The notes under the pieces were generated by a model that had not been told where the DNA came from, did not search any database, and was given only the letters and a program-made list of their open reading frames with translations. A DNA stretch of 64,000 nt from Pannonibacter carbonis (GTDB lineage: Bacteria; Pseudomonadota; Alphaproteobacteria; Rhizobiales; Stappiaceae): positions 1 to 64,000 of the forward strand of contig NZ_PUDR01000015.1 in assembly GCF_003012935.1 (NCBI RefSeq). Reading direction: 5' to 3'. Below are positions 27,451 through 36,010 of the stretch, one piece after another (the first letter of the stretch is position 1; every line of letters begins with the position of its first letter). A program made the translations under genes and the position numbers.

Positions 27451-28446
27451 TTACAGCAGGCTTTTCAAGTCCTTGAGACGGTCATTGACCAGCCAGCCAT
27501 AGTAGTTCTCCTGGGGCCAGGCATTGCCTGAGCGCCGGAACTCTGCGGCCCGGCCCCATGGATTGCCGAGATTGTAGAGCGTTGCAGTAATGCCCGGATT
27601 GCCGGAAATATCGACGCCGCCAGCCTTCCTGTAGGCTTCGATGGCGTCCTGAATGATCGCGGCCATGTAGTGCAGCGAGATATTCGGATCCATTGTTGCC
27701 TGATAGATCTCGTTGGCATCGCGGGCGGTGAGCTTCGAGAACCGGCTGACCCGGGCGACGCGGTCCGTCATCTTGAGGACAGTCAAGGGGTTCAACTGGC
27801 CTAGGCCGAAGCTCTGTCCAGCGAAAAGTGGCTGGAAGAAGGTTTCGTTCAGGTTCTTGCGCGGATAGCGGACGCCGCCGACAGACTGTCCGCGAAAGGT
27901 GCCTTCCCAAACAGCCTCGTAGCAGGTCCACAGGGCGTTGCTGTTGTCCTGCCGGTCTTCGGTGTTGCAGCGGGCAAACTCCGGCCGCATGACGAAATCG
28001 CCTACATCGACGCCGGCATGCTGGAAGCGCAGGGTCACGCCGGCATAGGCGAGGGCCTTGACGTAGTAGCTCTGGGCGCTGTCGAGGGAGTCGTAATTGT
28101 AGGTGTGCTCGCCGACAATGGCCCCGATCATGTGAACAGGATCGATATCATAGCGTGCGGACACCCGTTTGATATCGGCGATCAGGGCGGTGTCGCGCCG
28201 CAGGACGGCGAGAACGCGCTCGAATTTCGCATCATAGGTTGACTTGAGGGCCGCGGTTCGCCGGGCCGAGGCAAAGGGGATCGACGGCTGCTGGGCGTTG
28301 CGGTTGCCGTCGGGAACCGCGCGCACCCCTTGCGCGCTCACCGGGCTGGGGGCAAGGCAAGGCAAGCCGAGGCCAAGCGCTGCCGCAAGACCCAGAATGG
28401 CCAGAGAGAGGCGCCGTGCCGGGCGCTTTCGTCCTGTCAATTTCAT
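27451..28446 (-). CDS. DUF1402 family exported protein, lysozyme-like features
   Basis: A 331-residue protein with a signal sequence (residues 1-38) that matches the rhizobial DUF1402 family of unknown function. The layout resembles a lytic transglycosylase: YDIDPVHMIGAIVGEHTYN with a candidate catalytic Glu113, GLGQLNPLT at 214-222, DPNISLHYMAAII at 253-265, and LYNLGNPWG at 290-298. In SLT enzymes the order is Glu-Ser, GLMQ-P-T, DP-N and YN-G. I therefore suspect a periplasmic peptidoglycan-acting fold, but this is not proven. GGAG lies seven bases before the start. Confidence 0.82.
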   Translation of the reverse strand: MKLTGRKRPARRLSLAILGLAAALGLGLPCLAPSPVSAQGVRAVPDGNRNAQQPSIPFASARRTAALKSTYDAKFERVLAVLRRDTALIADIKRVSARYDIDPVHMIGAIVGEHTYNYDSLDSAQSYYVKALAYAGVTLRFQHAGVDVGDFVMRPEFARCNTEDRQDNSNALWTCYEAVWEGTFRGQSVGGVRYPRKNLNETFFQPLFAGQSFGLGQLNPLTVLKMTDRVARVSRFSKLTARDANEIYQATMDPNISLHYMAAIIQDAIEAYRKAGGVDISGNPGITATLYNLGNPWGRAAEFRRSGNAWPQENYYGWLVNDRLKDLKSLL

Positions 28447-28635
28447 CGCCTGACTCCAGGCCCCCACCGCGAGCAATTACACGGGCCATCACTTCCAGCG
28501 CAAGACGAAAACGCGGATTTTTACGGACAAATCCCGGTCATCGGGCGACAAATCCCGCCAAAACGAATCACACGCCGGATGGCGAGACAACACCATTGCC
28601 CGGTCTTCATATGCAAGACGCCAAAAAGCTTCCCT

Positions 28636-29955
28636 TCAGATATTTTCCGCTGCAAGGCTGTTCCCGTCCGGGGCGTGTTCGGTCTCGATCCTGGGAAGCA
28701 CGGCGAGAAGCCAGGTGAGGGTAGCTGCCTTCAGGAGGCACGGCACGACTGCATAGGCAAGGCTGAGCAGGCCGGCAGTGTTTCCGGTCAGCTGACTGCC
28801 AGGCGTGTAGCCGAGCAGGCCAAGCGCCGGCAGGGTAAGTCCCGTCGCCAGGGCAAGGGCCGCCTTTGAGACAAATGTCATGATGGAATAGAGCCGGGAC
28901 GCAGCGTCCTGCATCCGGCGCCGGGCGATGTGATCGGCGAGGATGGCTGCAGGCAGGGCGAGGTCGGCACCAAGTGCCAGGCCAGAGAGGACGCAGACTG
29001 CCGCATAGGCGGCAATGTCACCGGGGCCGAGGAGGGCGGCCCAGACGAATGTGAGGATGGCGAGCGCCATTGAGGCCGCCCAGGTCCGCACCTTGCCGAA
29101 CCGGTTGGATATCCTTGGCCAGATCGCCATGGAGACGGCGCCGGACAGGAAATAGGCCAGCAGGAACAAGCCGGTCATATCTTCTGCGCCAATCCGGTCG
29201 CGGATGAAGAACATCACCAGCACTGCCGGGATGCTGCCGGCGATGGTGTTGAGGAGATAGAGACCGAAGAACTGGTGCCGCCAGGGGTCTGCCAACACGG
29301 CGCGCCAGGCGATGGCAGGCTTGTCAGCGACCGGACGGTCCAGTTGTGCCTGGCGCAACCAGCCGAGCAACAGCCAGAGCCCGACGGCAAGCAGTGGCAG
29401 ATAGAGAAGTGCAAGTCGGCCAAAGGCTGTTGCGCGATCCTCGCCACCGGCGAGCAGTGTCGGCGCCATGGCAGCGAGCAGCAGGCCCAGCAACCCGAGC
29501 CCCTCGCGCCAGCCGGCGATCCGGGTGCGGTCGGCGTCTTGGGCGTGCCACAGTCCTCCGAGCGCCTGAAGGTTGATCGAGACAATCGAAAAGCCGGTGG
29601 TGCACAGAAGCACTGCGGCTGCGAACCACAACAGCGGCAAGGATCCAGCAGGGGAAAACACCATCCAGAAGCCACCGCCCAGCAAGACGGCACCGAAGCT
29701 GAGGATAGCGGAGCGATAGTCCGACCAGCGGTCGGAATAGCTGCCGATCAGCGGATCCTGCAAGGCATCGATCAGGCGCAGCACCAGCAGCACGATGCCA
29801 AGGCCGGTGAGGCTGACGCCGAGATCGGTCGCGTAGAAGTCCGGGGCATGCAGATAGACCGGCAGGCCGGCGAAGGCGAGGGGCAGAGCCATCGCCCCAT
29901 ACCGCGCCATGGCCAAGGCCGGGATTGTCGTGCCGGAGGTGCGATCCGGGATCAC
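28636..29955 (-). CDS. MFS carrier of the GPH/MFS_2 type
   Basis: A 439-residue, 12-helix transporter. The signature DALQDPLIGSYSDRW between helices 2 and 3 marks the glycoside-pentoside-hexuronide:cation symporter fold. Its start overlaps the stop of the chalcone-isomerase-like gene by four bases, so the two are one operon. In other proteobacteria this carrier and a chalcone-isomerase-like protein occur in a lipid-modifying cluster with cyclopropane synthase and DUF1365; those partners are absent here. The substrate is unknown. Confidence 0.85.
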   Translation of the reverse strand: MIPDRTSGTTIPALAMARYGAMALPLAFAGLPVYLHAPDFYATDLGVSLTGLGIVLLVLRLIDALQDPLIGSYSDRWSDYRSAILSFGAVLLGGGFWMVFSPAGSLPLLWFAAAVLLCTTGFSIVSINLQALGGLWHAQDADRTRIAGWREGLGLLGLLLAAMAPTLLAGGEDRATAFGRLALLYLPLLAVGLWLLLGWLRQAQLDRPVADKPAIAWRAVLADPWRHQFFGLYLLNTIAGSIPAVLVMFFIRDRIGAEDMTGLFLLAYFLSGAVSMAIWPRISNRFGKVRTWAASMALAILTFVWAALLGPGDIAAYAAVCVLSGLALGADLALPAAILADHIARRRMQDAASRLYSIMTFVSKAALALATGLTLPALGLLGYTPGSQLTGNTAGLLSLAYAVVPCLLKAATLTWLLAVLPRIETEHAPDGNSLAAENI

Positions 29956-30506
29956 CGAACGATGCCTGTCAGGCGCGCGCGCAGGTCCGGGTCCTGGGTG
30001 TTGTTGCCAAGCCAGATGGCAAAGAACCGGCGCGTGAACTCAGGGTCCGCAATCGTGCCCAGACGCCGATTGCCGCTATAGAACACCGTTCGGCCCGAGG
30101 CGTCGCGAACACCCGTGATGGATTGGCCGGGGGTAACATCGGGAAAGATGTCGCGCATTGCATCCGACCAGGCCGACAGCTTGGCCTCATTGCCATATCC
30201 CTGGCGTCGGATCTCGTCGATGGACCGGTCGGCGATGGCTTCTCCGCTAAACCGGCGAAGGTAGGTCAGCTTGAGCGCGAAGGGCTTGCCGGTGGCATAG
30301 ACCCCATCCGGCGCATAAAGCTCGGCATCAAAGATACGAAAGCCGAAGAAGGTGAGCCGTCCCTTGCCGACAAGTTCTGCAGAGGGCACCAGCCGACTGG
30401 CGGGCCCGAGATCGGCCTTTGCGGCCAGCGGCGTCAGGATAAGGGTCGCGCAGGCGAGAAAGGCCATGGCCATTTGGCGCGGCAAGAGGCGGGAGACGAA
30501 TGTCAT
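29952..30506 (-). CDS. Chalcone isomerase-like exported protein
   Basis: A 184-residue protein with a signal peptide ending near LAAKA and a chalcone-isomerase-fold domain: VGKGRLTFFGFRIFDAELYAPDG at the start, LKLTYLRRFSGEAIADRS, a central GQSITGV strand, and FFAIWLGNNTQDPDLRARL at the end. Bacterial members are not flavonoid enzymes; some bind fatty acids. It is coupled by a four-base overlap to the downstream carrier. Secretion to the periplasm is predicted from the leader. Confidence 0.85.
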   Translation of the reverse strand: MTFVSRLLPRQMAMAFLACATLILTPLAAKADLGPASRLVPSAELVGKGRLTFFGFRIFDAELYAPDGVYATGKPFALKLTYLRRFSGEAIADRSIDEIRRQGYGNEAKLSAWSDAMRDIFPDVTPGQSITGVRDASGRTVFYSGNRRLGTIADPEFTRRFFAIWLGNNTQDPDLRARLTGIVR

Positions 30507-30584
30507 GAGATCTCCTGAAGGCTCCGACGGGATACCGTATCAGGAGATCTACGAGGGATTCTGGGTATCGGATCGCAGGTGCTG

Positions 30585-30611
30585 CGGAGTGACAGCGGTG
30601 CTGTCACTCCG
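30585..30611 (-). terminator. Perfect 11-bp hairpin after the periplasmic binding protein gene
   Basis: CGGAGTGACAG and CTGTCACTCCG pair perfectly around a 5-base loop, nine bases past the stop on the minus strand. No T tract follows, so it may be an mRNA-stabilising structure or factor-dependent terminator. Confidence 0.6.
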
Positions 30612-30619
30612 GAAGGCGA

Positions 30620-31333
30620 TCAGAGCCCGCTGTTGAATGCGTCGCGGGCCGCGCGGCCCGCGTCGGAGTTCTTGAAGCAGACGTGCAGGCCGTGCTCCTT
30701 CAGCAGAACTTCGTTGAAGGTCAGCTTACCGGCAACGGCGGCAACCTGCGGGTCGGTCTTGGCAAGATGCTCGAAGACCAGCTTGTCGACCACGGCTGCG
30801 GCCGTGCGGCCACCGGCAGCCTTCAGGATGTTCTGGCTGTCGCTTTCAGCTTCATCGACCTTGATCTCGCCTTTGGCGACCATGGCGTCGAACTGTTCTT
30901 CGTTGTTGTAGCCGCGGACCACGCCGATCTTGTGAGCTTTCAGATCGTCGAGGGTTTTCCAGGTGATCGGCTTGTCCGCCAGTTGGACGAAGCCAACCGG
31001 GCTGACGCCGAAGGACCTGGAGAACAGGCAGCGCGAGCCGCCCTTTTCCGCGTCGGAGTCTGCTGCATAGTATTCGGGATACACGCCAATCCAGGCCGGA
31101 TCTTCCGCCGCCATCTTGACGGCGCGGTTCCATGGGAAAACCGCAACTTCTGCGGTATGCCCGGCCTTGGCAAACGCTGCCTTGACGGCATCAGTGCTGG
31201 TGCCGCTGGCATCGGACATCACGTAGGGCGGCCATTCCAGCGTGGTCAGCTTGAATGCGTCGGCGAGAACAGGCGAAGCCACAGTCATGAGAAGCGCCGC
31301 AGCCAGTCCGGTCTTGAAGAAAGTCGTCGGCAT
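30620..31333 (-). CDS. Periplasmic substrate-binding protein (SBP family 3)
   Basis: A 237-residue precursor with a signal peptide (cleavage after ASPVLA) and a family-3 type bilobed binding fold: FKLTTLEWPPYVMSDASG at the start, WNRAVKMAAEDPAWIGVYPEY, and LDDLKAHKIGVVRGYNNEEQF in the second lobe. Such proteins bind amino acids or related solutes. No ABC permease or ATPase gene is adjacent, so it may serve a distant transporter or a chemosensor. The start at 31333 (MPTTFFKTG) follows GGGGA. Confidence 0.86.
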   Translation of the reverse strand: MPTTFFKTGLAAALLMTVASPVLADAFKLTTLEWPPYVMSDASGTSTDAVKAAFAKAGHTAEVAVFPWNRAVKMAAEDPAWIGVYPEYYAADSDAEKGGSRCLFSRSFGVSPVGFVQLADKPITWKTLDDLKAHKIGVVRGYNNEEQFDAMVAKGEIKVDEAESDSQNILKAAGGRTAAAVVDKLVFEHLAKTDPQVAAVAGKLTFNEVLLKEHGLHVCFKNSDAGRAARDAFNSGL

Positions 31334-31714
31334 ATATTCGTCCCCTAGGTCAGATCGGTGTCTCGATCGGCCGCGGTGCTGCAATGACATGTCGGATTGC
31401 ACTGGACGCAGGCGGTCCGCGGTGCAGCAAGACTACGGCTTTCCTGTTAAGGAGTAGAAAATAAAAGCGATCAAATCTCCTTGAGTTTCGGGAAGGCGGG
31501 AAGGTTCAACCGGAGTTGTTGTCTGGCTAAGTGCCAGGTTGCTGAAGAGATGTTGTTTGTTTGGTGTTCGCTTGTCTCTCAAGAGGATCCTGGTGAAGAT
31601 GCCTTTTGTCCTGGAAAGCCGCAAACGCACTCTGCCCCCGATCAGTCTGGTTGATCAGTTTGGTTGATCGGGGGCTCGAGTTCATTTCCAGCTATCTGGA
31701 GCAGGCGCTTTTTG
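31334..31714. other. Intergenic stretch with short TTGATC repeats
   Basis: About 380 bases without a credible gene. Around 31647-31673 the sequence GATCAGTCTGGTTGATCAG is followed by another GTTTGGTTGATC, a short tandem pattern that could also fold. It lies downstream of the flavin monooxygenase gene and upstream of the binding-protein gene, both read on the minus strand, so it should hold a terminator and a promoter that I could not define. Confidence 0.35.
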
Positions 31715-33205
31715 TCAGGTTCTGGCAAGTTGGTAAGACGGCACGCTGGCCAGATAGCTGCGATAGGCGTCGGCGTCCGGTGGCAGGAAGGTTTCTGCCA
31801 GCGGATTGCCACGCTTACGGCGGGCAGCGCCCATGTCGGCGATGAGATCGTCAAGATAACGGAAGTGATACGGCGCCGAACAGAGCCCGCCATAGACCTT
31901 GGCGGCGGGGCGCACATTCCGGCGCCAGGCAAGATGCCGGTCGATCCAGCTGTGCATGGCCGCCTTGTCCGGCTGATTTGCGAGCTTGCCGTCGGCGTAG
32001 CGAACCAGCCAGCGGGCGGCCACATCACTGGTCAGAACTGTCGCGAAGGATGAGTTGAAGCCGACGAACCCGAGGTCCGGCACATCCGGGTTCACCGCCA
32101 GCCGGTAAAGCCGGTACTGGCCATCCGGTTCCATCAGCTTCTGCTTCACGTCCTCCGGCAGGAACGGCACGCCCATCTTCCAGCCGACGGCAAGAATGGC
32201 GACGTCCGCGTCCAGTTTGTCGCCGGTCGACAGCAGGACCTTGCCCGGTTCATATCCTGAGATCGTACCCTGGATCGCCTTGATCCGGCCGTCCTTCAGC
32301 ATCGGATAAAAGCCTTCAGTGGCGAGAGACAGACCGCAGGAGATGCCGTTTTCGATTGGCTGGTTTGGCCGCATGCCAAGCTTTTTCAGCCCGAACTGCA
32401 TCGTCAGCAGGCTTTCCAGCGCTCGCCAGTTGGCCCAGACGAGGGGCTTGGTGAGCGCATGGCGCAGTTTCTCGCCCCAGGACATTTCCCAACCGGGGAA
32501 CATCGCCTCCGAGGCACGACAGTAAAGAATGCGCTTGAAATTGATCAGACCGCCGAAGTGATAGGGCACCCGCCAGACCGGCTCGAGATAGACGATGGTC
32601 ACGGATGCAGCGCCCTGCTGGACCGCGTTGACGGCGACATCGGTGGCGGACTTGGAGAAGCCGAGGATGACGACCTTGCGGCCCTTCACCTGCGCCGGAT
32701 CCGTGTATTCGCTGGAATGCAGGATCTGGCCGCCGGCTTCGCGGAAAGTGTCCATGCCGGGATGGGTCAACTCGTTGCGGTCGCTGAAGACGCCGCTGGC
32801 GACGACGACAAAATCATAGCCCGTGCGGCTTGGAGTATTGTCCTGCGTTGTCTCGACCCACCAGCCGCCGCCCTCGCGCCGGGAAAGCCCGGTGACGGCG
32901 GTGTTGAAGCGGATCAGCGACACCAGGCCTTTCTGGCGGGCGTAGTCGTCGAGATAACCGTGCACCTGAGCCCCGGAGGGCCATTCCGGATAGCTTTCCG
33001 GCATGGCGGCATCGGTGTAGCGGTAGAGGTCCTTCGGGCTCTGGGTGCGGATGCCAGGATAGGACCGGTGCGGTGCCCAGACGCCGCCCAGCTCATGGCT
33101 GCGCTCCAGAACGGTGACTGTGTGGCCCTGCTCCTTGAAGGCATGGGCGGCGGCAAGCCCGCTCACGCCCGCGCCGATGACGCAGACTGTCTTGTGATGT
33201 GTCAT
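31715..33205 (-). CDS. Flavin-containing monooxygenase
   Basis: A 496-residue FAD/NADPH oxygenase. The FAD motif GAGVSG sits at residues 10-15 and is followed by TVLERSHELGGVW. The second dinucleotide motif is ILGFSKSATDVA. The diagnostic segment reads GGQILHSSEY, that is G-x3-H-x3-Y, the FMO type with tyrosine, where Baeyer-Villiger enzymes have tryptophan; the leading phenylalanine is not in its usual place. It may oxidise a ketone, amine or sulfide. GGAGA precedes the start at 33205. It follows the cupin gene, on the same strand. Confidence 0.87.
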   Translation of the reverse strand: MTHHKTVCVIGAGVSGLAAAHAFKEQGHTVTVLERSHELGGVWAPHRSYPGIRTQSPKDLYRYTDAAMPESYPEWPSGAQVHGYLDDYARQKGLVSLIRFNTAVTGLSRREGGGWWVETTQDNTPSRTGYDFVVVASGVFSDRNELTHPGMDTFREAGGQILHSSEYTDPAQVKGRKVVILGFSKSATDVAVNAVQQGAASVTIVYLEPVWRVPYHFGGLINFKRILYCRASEAMFPGWEMSWGEKLRHALTKPLVWANWRALESLLTMQFGLKKLGMRPNQPIENGISCGLSLATEGFYPMLKDGRIKAIQGTISGYEPGKVLLSTGDKLDADVAILAVGWKMGVPFLPEDVKQKLMEPDGQYRLYRLAVNPDVPDLGFVGFNSSFATVLTSDVAARWLVRYADGKLANQPDKAAMHSWIDRHLAWRRNVRPAAKVYGGLCSAPYHFRYLDDLIADMGAARRKRGNPLAETFLPPDADAYRSYLASVPSYQLART

Positions 33206-33393
33206 GATCGTTGTCTCCATTGCCGCGCAAGAAGGACGGACGGCGCGGGCAGGGGAGGCTGCCGGTCAGACAGGGAGGCGGATGGGGCGCCCAGAGGGTT
33301 GACCGGTCGGAATTCTGCCCGCGCCGAACCTGTCCGGCAGGCGGGCCCGCCCGCGCTGCCGGTTCTCGTCTTGTGCGCTGTGGTCTCGCCGCG

Positions 33394-33894
33394 TCAGATC
33401 TTCAGCGCCAGCGGGTCGAAGGTCATCTCGTCCGGGCGCAGGAAATTGACCTCGCGCAGCGCCGACTGGCGCACGACTTCCATCGGGTCGCCGAGGTTAT
33501 GGAGATTGTCGAAAAGTTCGCGCAGACGCCGGGCCGGCGAGACCCAGAACAGGGCGCGGTTCGGCTTGTCGGTCAGGTTGTAGTAGCCATGTGCAATGCC
33601 CATTGGCATGCGCACCAGGTCACCTTTCTGCGCCACGTGATGCTCGCCGCCCAGATAGAGATCGAAGCGGCCTTCGAGGACATAGATGAACTCGTCCTGC
33701 GTCGGATGGATATGCGGGGGAACAAAAGTGCCCGGGGGATCAAGCGTTTCGAAGGAGAAGCAGGTCTCGCCCTCGGTCTTCATCCAGTAGGTATGGCCGA
33801 GAATGCTCCATTCGACGTCGTGCTGGCCGGTGCCGGCGGAGGTGATACCGGGGTCGGTGTTCACCTGCACCATGTTTGCTATGGCGGTTTTCAT
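33394..33894 (-). CDS. Cupin domain protein
   Basis: A 166-residue single-domain cupin. The first metal motif is PPHIHPTQDEFIYVLEG with two histidines and a glutamate, and the second is KGDLVRMPMGIAHGYYN with the third histidine. The family includes dioxygenases, isomerases and sensors. It lies upstream of the flavin monooxygenase in the same direction and divergent from an AraC regulator, which suggests a small catabolic unit. Its exact reaction is unknown. Confidence 0.85.
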   Translation of the reverse strand: MKTAIANMVQVNTDPGITSAGTGQHDVEWSILGHTYWMKTEGETCFSFETLDPPGTFVPPHIHPTQDEFIYVLEGRFDLYLGGEHHVAQKGDLVRMPMGIAHGYYNLTDKPNRALFWVSPARRLRELFDNLHNLGDPMEVVRQSALREVNFLRPDEMTFDPLALKI

Positions 33895-34149
33895 GCTGGT
33901 TCTCCTTCAGGCCCGTTCGGGCATGCTGTTCCCATCGGACGGGCGGCGCTTTGTGGCCTTTGCCTGGGGAGCAAGGGCCTGGCGTGCAGGGGCCGTGCGC
34001 CTGTCTCCGTCCTGACCCTACGAGACCTCTTCTCCAATCCCCGGTCTATCCGCTGCGCGAAAGCCTGCATGCGCTGAACGAAAATCGGCAGCTTGCGGCT
34101 TTGCTTCGCCGGCTTGCCGATGGTAGCGTTACGGATAACTGGTCCGACA

Positions 34150-35211
34150 ATGAGCAAAAAAGCCGAGGGGACGGGCCGGGGGAGCAAGCTGGTGCAAGCC
34201 ATGCAGATGCAAGCCACGCAGATGCCTCTGTCGGGCCATGCCCGGGTGGCGACGCGGGACGTGGACCAGGCCGCGGAGGAGGTCGGGCGGATCTTCTGTT
34301 CGCACCGCCTGTCGCCGCATGACCATGGCCGCGATTTCTTTGCCTGTCACAACAGCCGGCTGTTTTCAGGCGGGTCGATCAATTATGTCGCCTATGGCGG
34401 CGATGTGGAGATTGATCCGGGCTGCCTGGAGCGGTTTTTCCTGGTTCAGGTGCCGCTGAGCGGCGGCACGCAGATCCGGATCGGCAGCAAGATGGTGACC
34501 ACCGCGCCCGGCCGGGCTGCGTCCGTCCTGTCGCCCACGCGGCCGAGCCTGATGCGCTGGCAGGCAAACTGCGGTCAGGTGATCCTGAAACTGGAGCGGC
34601 GGGCCGTCGAGGATCTGCTTGCGGCCCTGAGCGGCCGGGAGACCGGCGAGATCGTCTTTGAGCCGCAGCTGCGTCTGGACAGCGAACCGGGCCGGACGCT
34701 CGGCGCGCAGATCCTGGCACTGGCCCGGATGGCCGATGCGGGCGTGCCCGGTGAACCGGGTCGGGACGAGGCGCTCAACAGCCTTGGGTGGTCTGTTGCG
34801 CATGCGCTGCTGTGGACCCATGCCGGCAGCGCCCGAGACCTTTTGCTGGCCGCGCCGCAGGAGACGGGGGGAGCGCGGCGGAAGGTGTCGCGCGCGCTGG
34901 ACTTTGTCGACGCACACCTCGCCGAGCCGATTGATTTTGCTGAACTCGCCCGGGCCTGCGGCTACAGCCTGCGATCGCTGCAGCTGGCTTTCCAGGCCGA
35001 GCGCGGCCAGACGATTTCACAGGCGGTGCAGGAACGCCGCCTCAGCCTGCTGCGCCAGCATCTTCTGGCGGCCGGGGGCAAAGCCAATGTAACTGCCTTG
35101 ATGCAGACCTGCGGGTTGGTGCATGCGGGGCGCGCGGCGGGAGCGTATCGGGAGCTTTTTGGCGAGACGCCCGCGGAAACACTGCGCAAGGGGCGTTCGG
35201 GCAAGGCGTGA
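34150..35211 (+). CDS. AraC-family regulator with AraC-binding-like domain
   Basis: A 353-residue regulator. The N-terminal two thirds match the AraC-binding-like domain (LFSGGSINYVAYGGDVEIDPG and FFLVQVPLSGGTQIRIG), as in regulators of aromatic and ketone catabolism. The C-terminal HTH pair begins at ALDFVDAHLAEPIDFAELARACGYSLRSLQLAFQ (read in parts). Starts at 34093 (TTG), 34120 and 34150 are possible; none has a strong ribosome binding site and 34150 gives the most family-like N terminus. It diverges from the cupin-monooxygenase genes, which it probably controls. Confidence 0.83.
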   Translation: MSKKAEGTGRGSKLVQAMQMQATQMPLSGHARVATRDVDQAAEEVGRIFCSHRLSPHDHGRDFFACHNSRLFSGGSINYVAYGGDVEIDPGCLERFFLVQVPLSGGTQIRIGSKMVTTAPGRAASVLSPTRPSLMRWQANCGQVILKLERRAVEDLLAALSGRETGEIVFEPQLRLDSEPGRTLGAQILALARMADAGVPGEPGRDEALNSLGWSVAHALLWTHAGSARDLLLAAPQETGGARRKVSRALDFVDAHLAEPIDFAELARACGYSLRSLQLAFQAERGQTISQAVQERRLSLLRQHLLAAGGKANVTALMQTCGLVHAGRAAGAYRELFGETPAETLRKGRSGKA

Positions 35212-35220
35212 GCCGTTGGT

Positions 35221-35898
35221 CTAGCCTTTGAGGCCCGCCAGCAGGCGCGGCGGCAGGCGCAGCGCGGAAACTGCAAAGCGTGCCAGTTTCTGGCGAGCCG
35301 GACGCGGCGCGTCCTGCGGCGCGACAGCAGCACTGCGCAACAGAACGAGGCGGCTGCGACCGATCCGGTTGATCAGATCAAAATCGGACAGCGTTCCCAG
35401 ATCGCGATGTCCGCCGACCGATGTATAGAGCCGCCGCGAGATCAGAAGGCCCTGTTCGCTCGACGCCATGCCAAGCAGTTGTGTCGACAGGTTGGACAAG
35501 GCTTCCCCGGTGCGGGCACCCCAGCCAAATGCATCGCGCTTGAGGCGGAAGGCGGCGGCGCAACGTTCCGCCTGGCCACTGCGTTCGGCGCGCTCGACAA
35601 AGTTTGAAGCATCCACGTGCCAGCCCGGTTCCAGCATCGAACCGGCCGGCAGGAACATCAGCCAAGGCGATTTCAGCGCCACCTTTGAGCCCGCGGCAAA
35701 CCGGGCGCCCTCGCTGCCCTTGACCACATGCATCTCGCAGCCTGCGGCGTCGGCAACCGTGCGGGTTGCGTCGCGCGAGCCGCCATCCATCACGACGACT
35801 TCACGCACGATGCCCTCGGCGGCGGCCGGGACAAGGGCGGTCAGGCAGTGGGCGAGGGCTTCCTCGCTGTCGAGGGTGGAAATGACAACGCTGATCAT
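35221..35898 (-). CDS. Family 2 glycosyltransferase
   Basis: A 225-residue GT-A fold enzyme starting MISVVISTLDSEEALAHCL. The nucleotide-sugar region is VVVMDGGSRDATRTVADAAG, and a LMFLPAGSMLEPGW segment replaces the usual DxD. It is shorter than typical GT2 enzymes and has no membrane helices. The acceptor is not predictable. It ends nine bases from the AraC gene stop (convergent) and diverges from the radical SAM gene. Confidence 0.82.
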   Translation of the reverse strand: MISVVISTLDSEEALAHCLTALVPAAAEGIVREVVVMDGGSRDATRTVADAAGCEMHVVKGSEGARFAAGSKVALKSPWLMFLPAGSMLEPGWHVDASNFVERAERSGQAERCAAAFRLKRDAFGWGARTGEALSNLSTQLLGMASSEQGLLISRRLYTSVGGHRDLGTLSDFDLINRIGRSRLVLLRSAAVAPQDAPRPARQKLARFAVSALRLPPRLLAGLKG

Positions 35899-36010
35899 GA
35901 GCCCCGTTCTAGCGTCTTTCCCGGGGCAAGGCGAGGGAGGCCCTTGCCGCGTCTGCGATTTCGGATAATGTTCCCGTAATGTTCTCATTTCGAGTCGAGT
36001 GGACGGACCC

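Noticed and set aside
30507-30560. RpoE/ChrR-type promoter before the chalcone-isomerase-like gene
   Set aside because: A TGATAC sequence on the minus strand resembles the TGATCC box, but no matching -10 was found at the correct distance.
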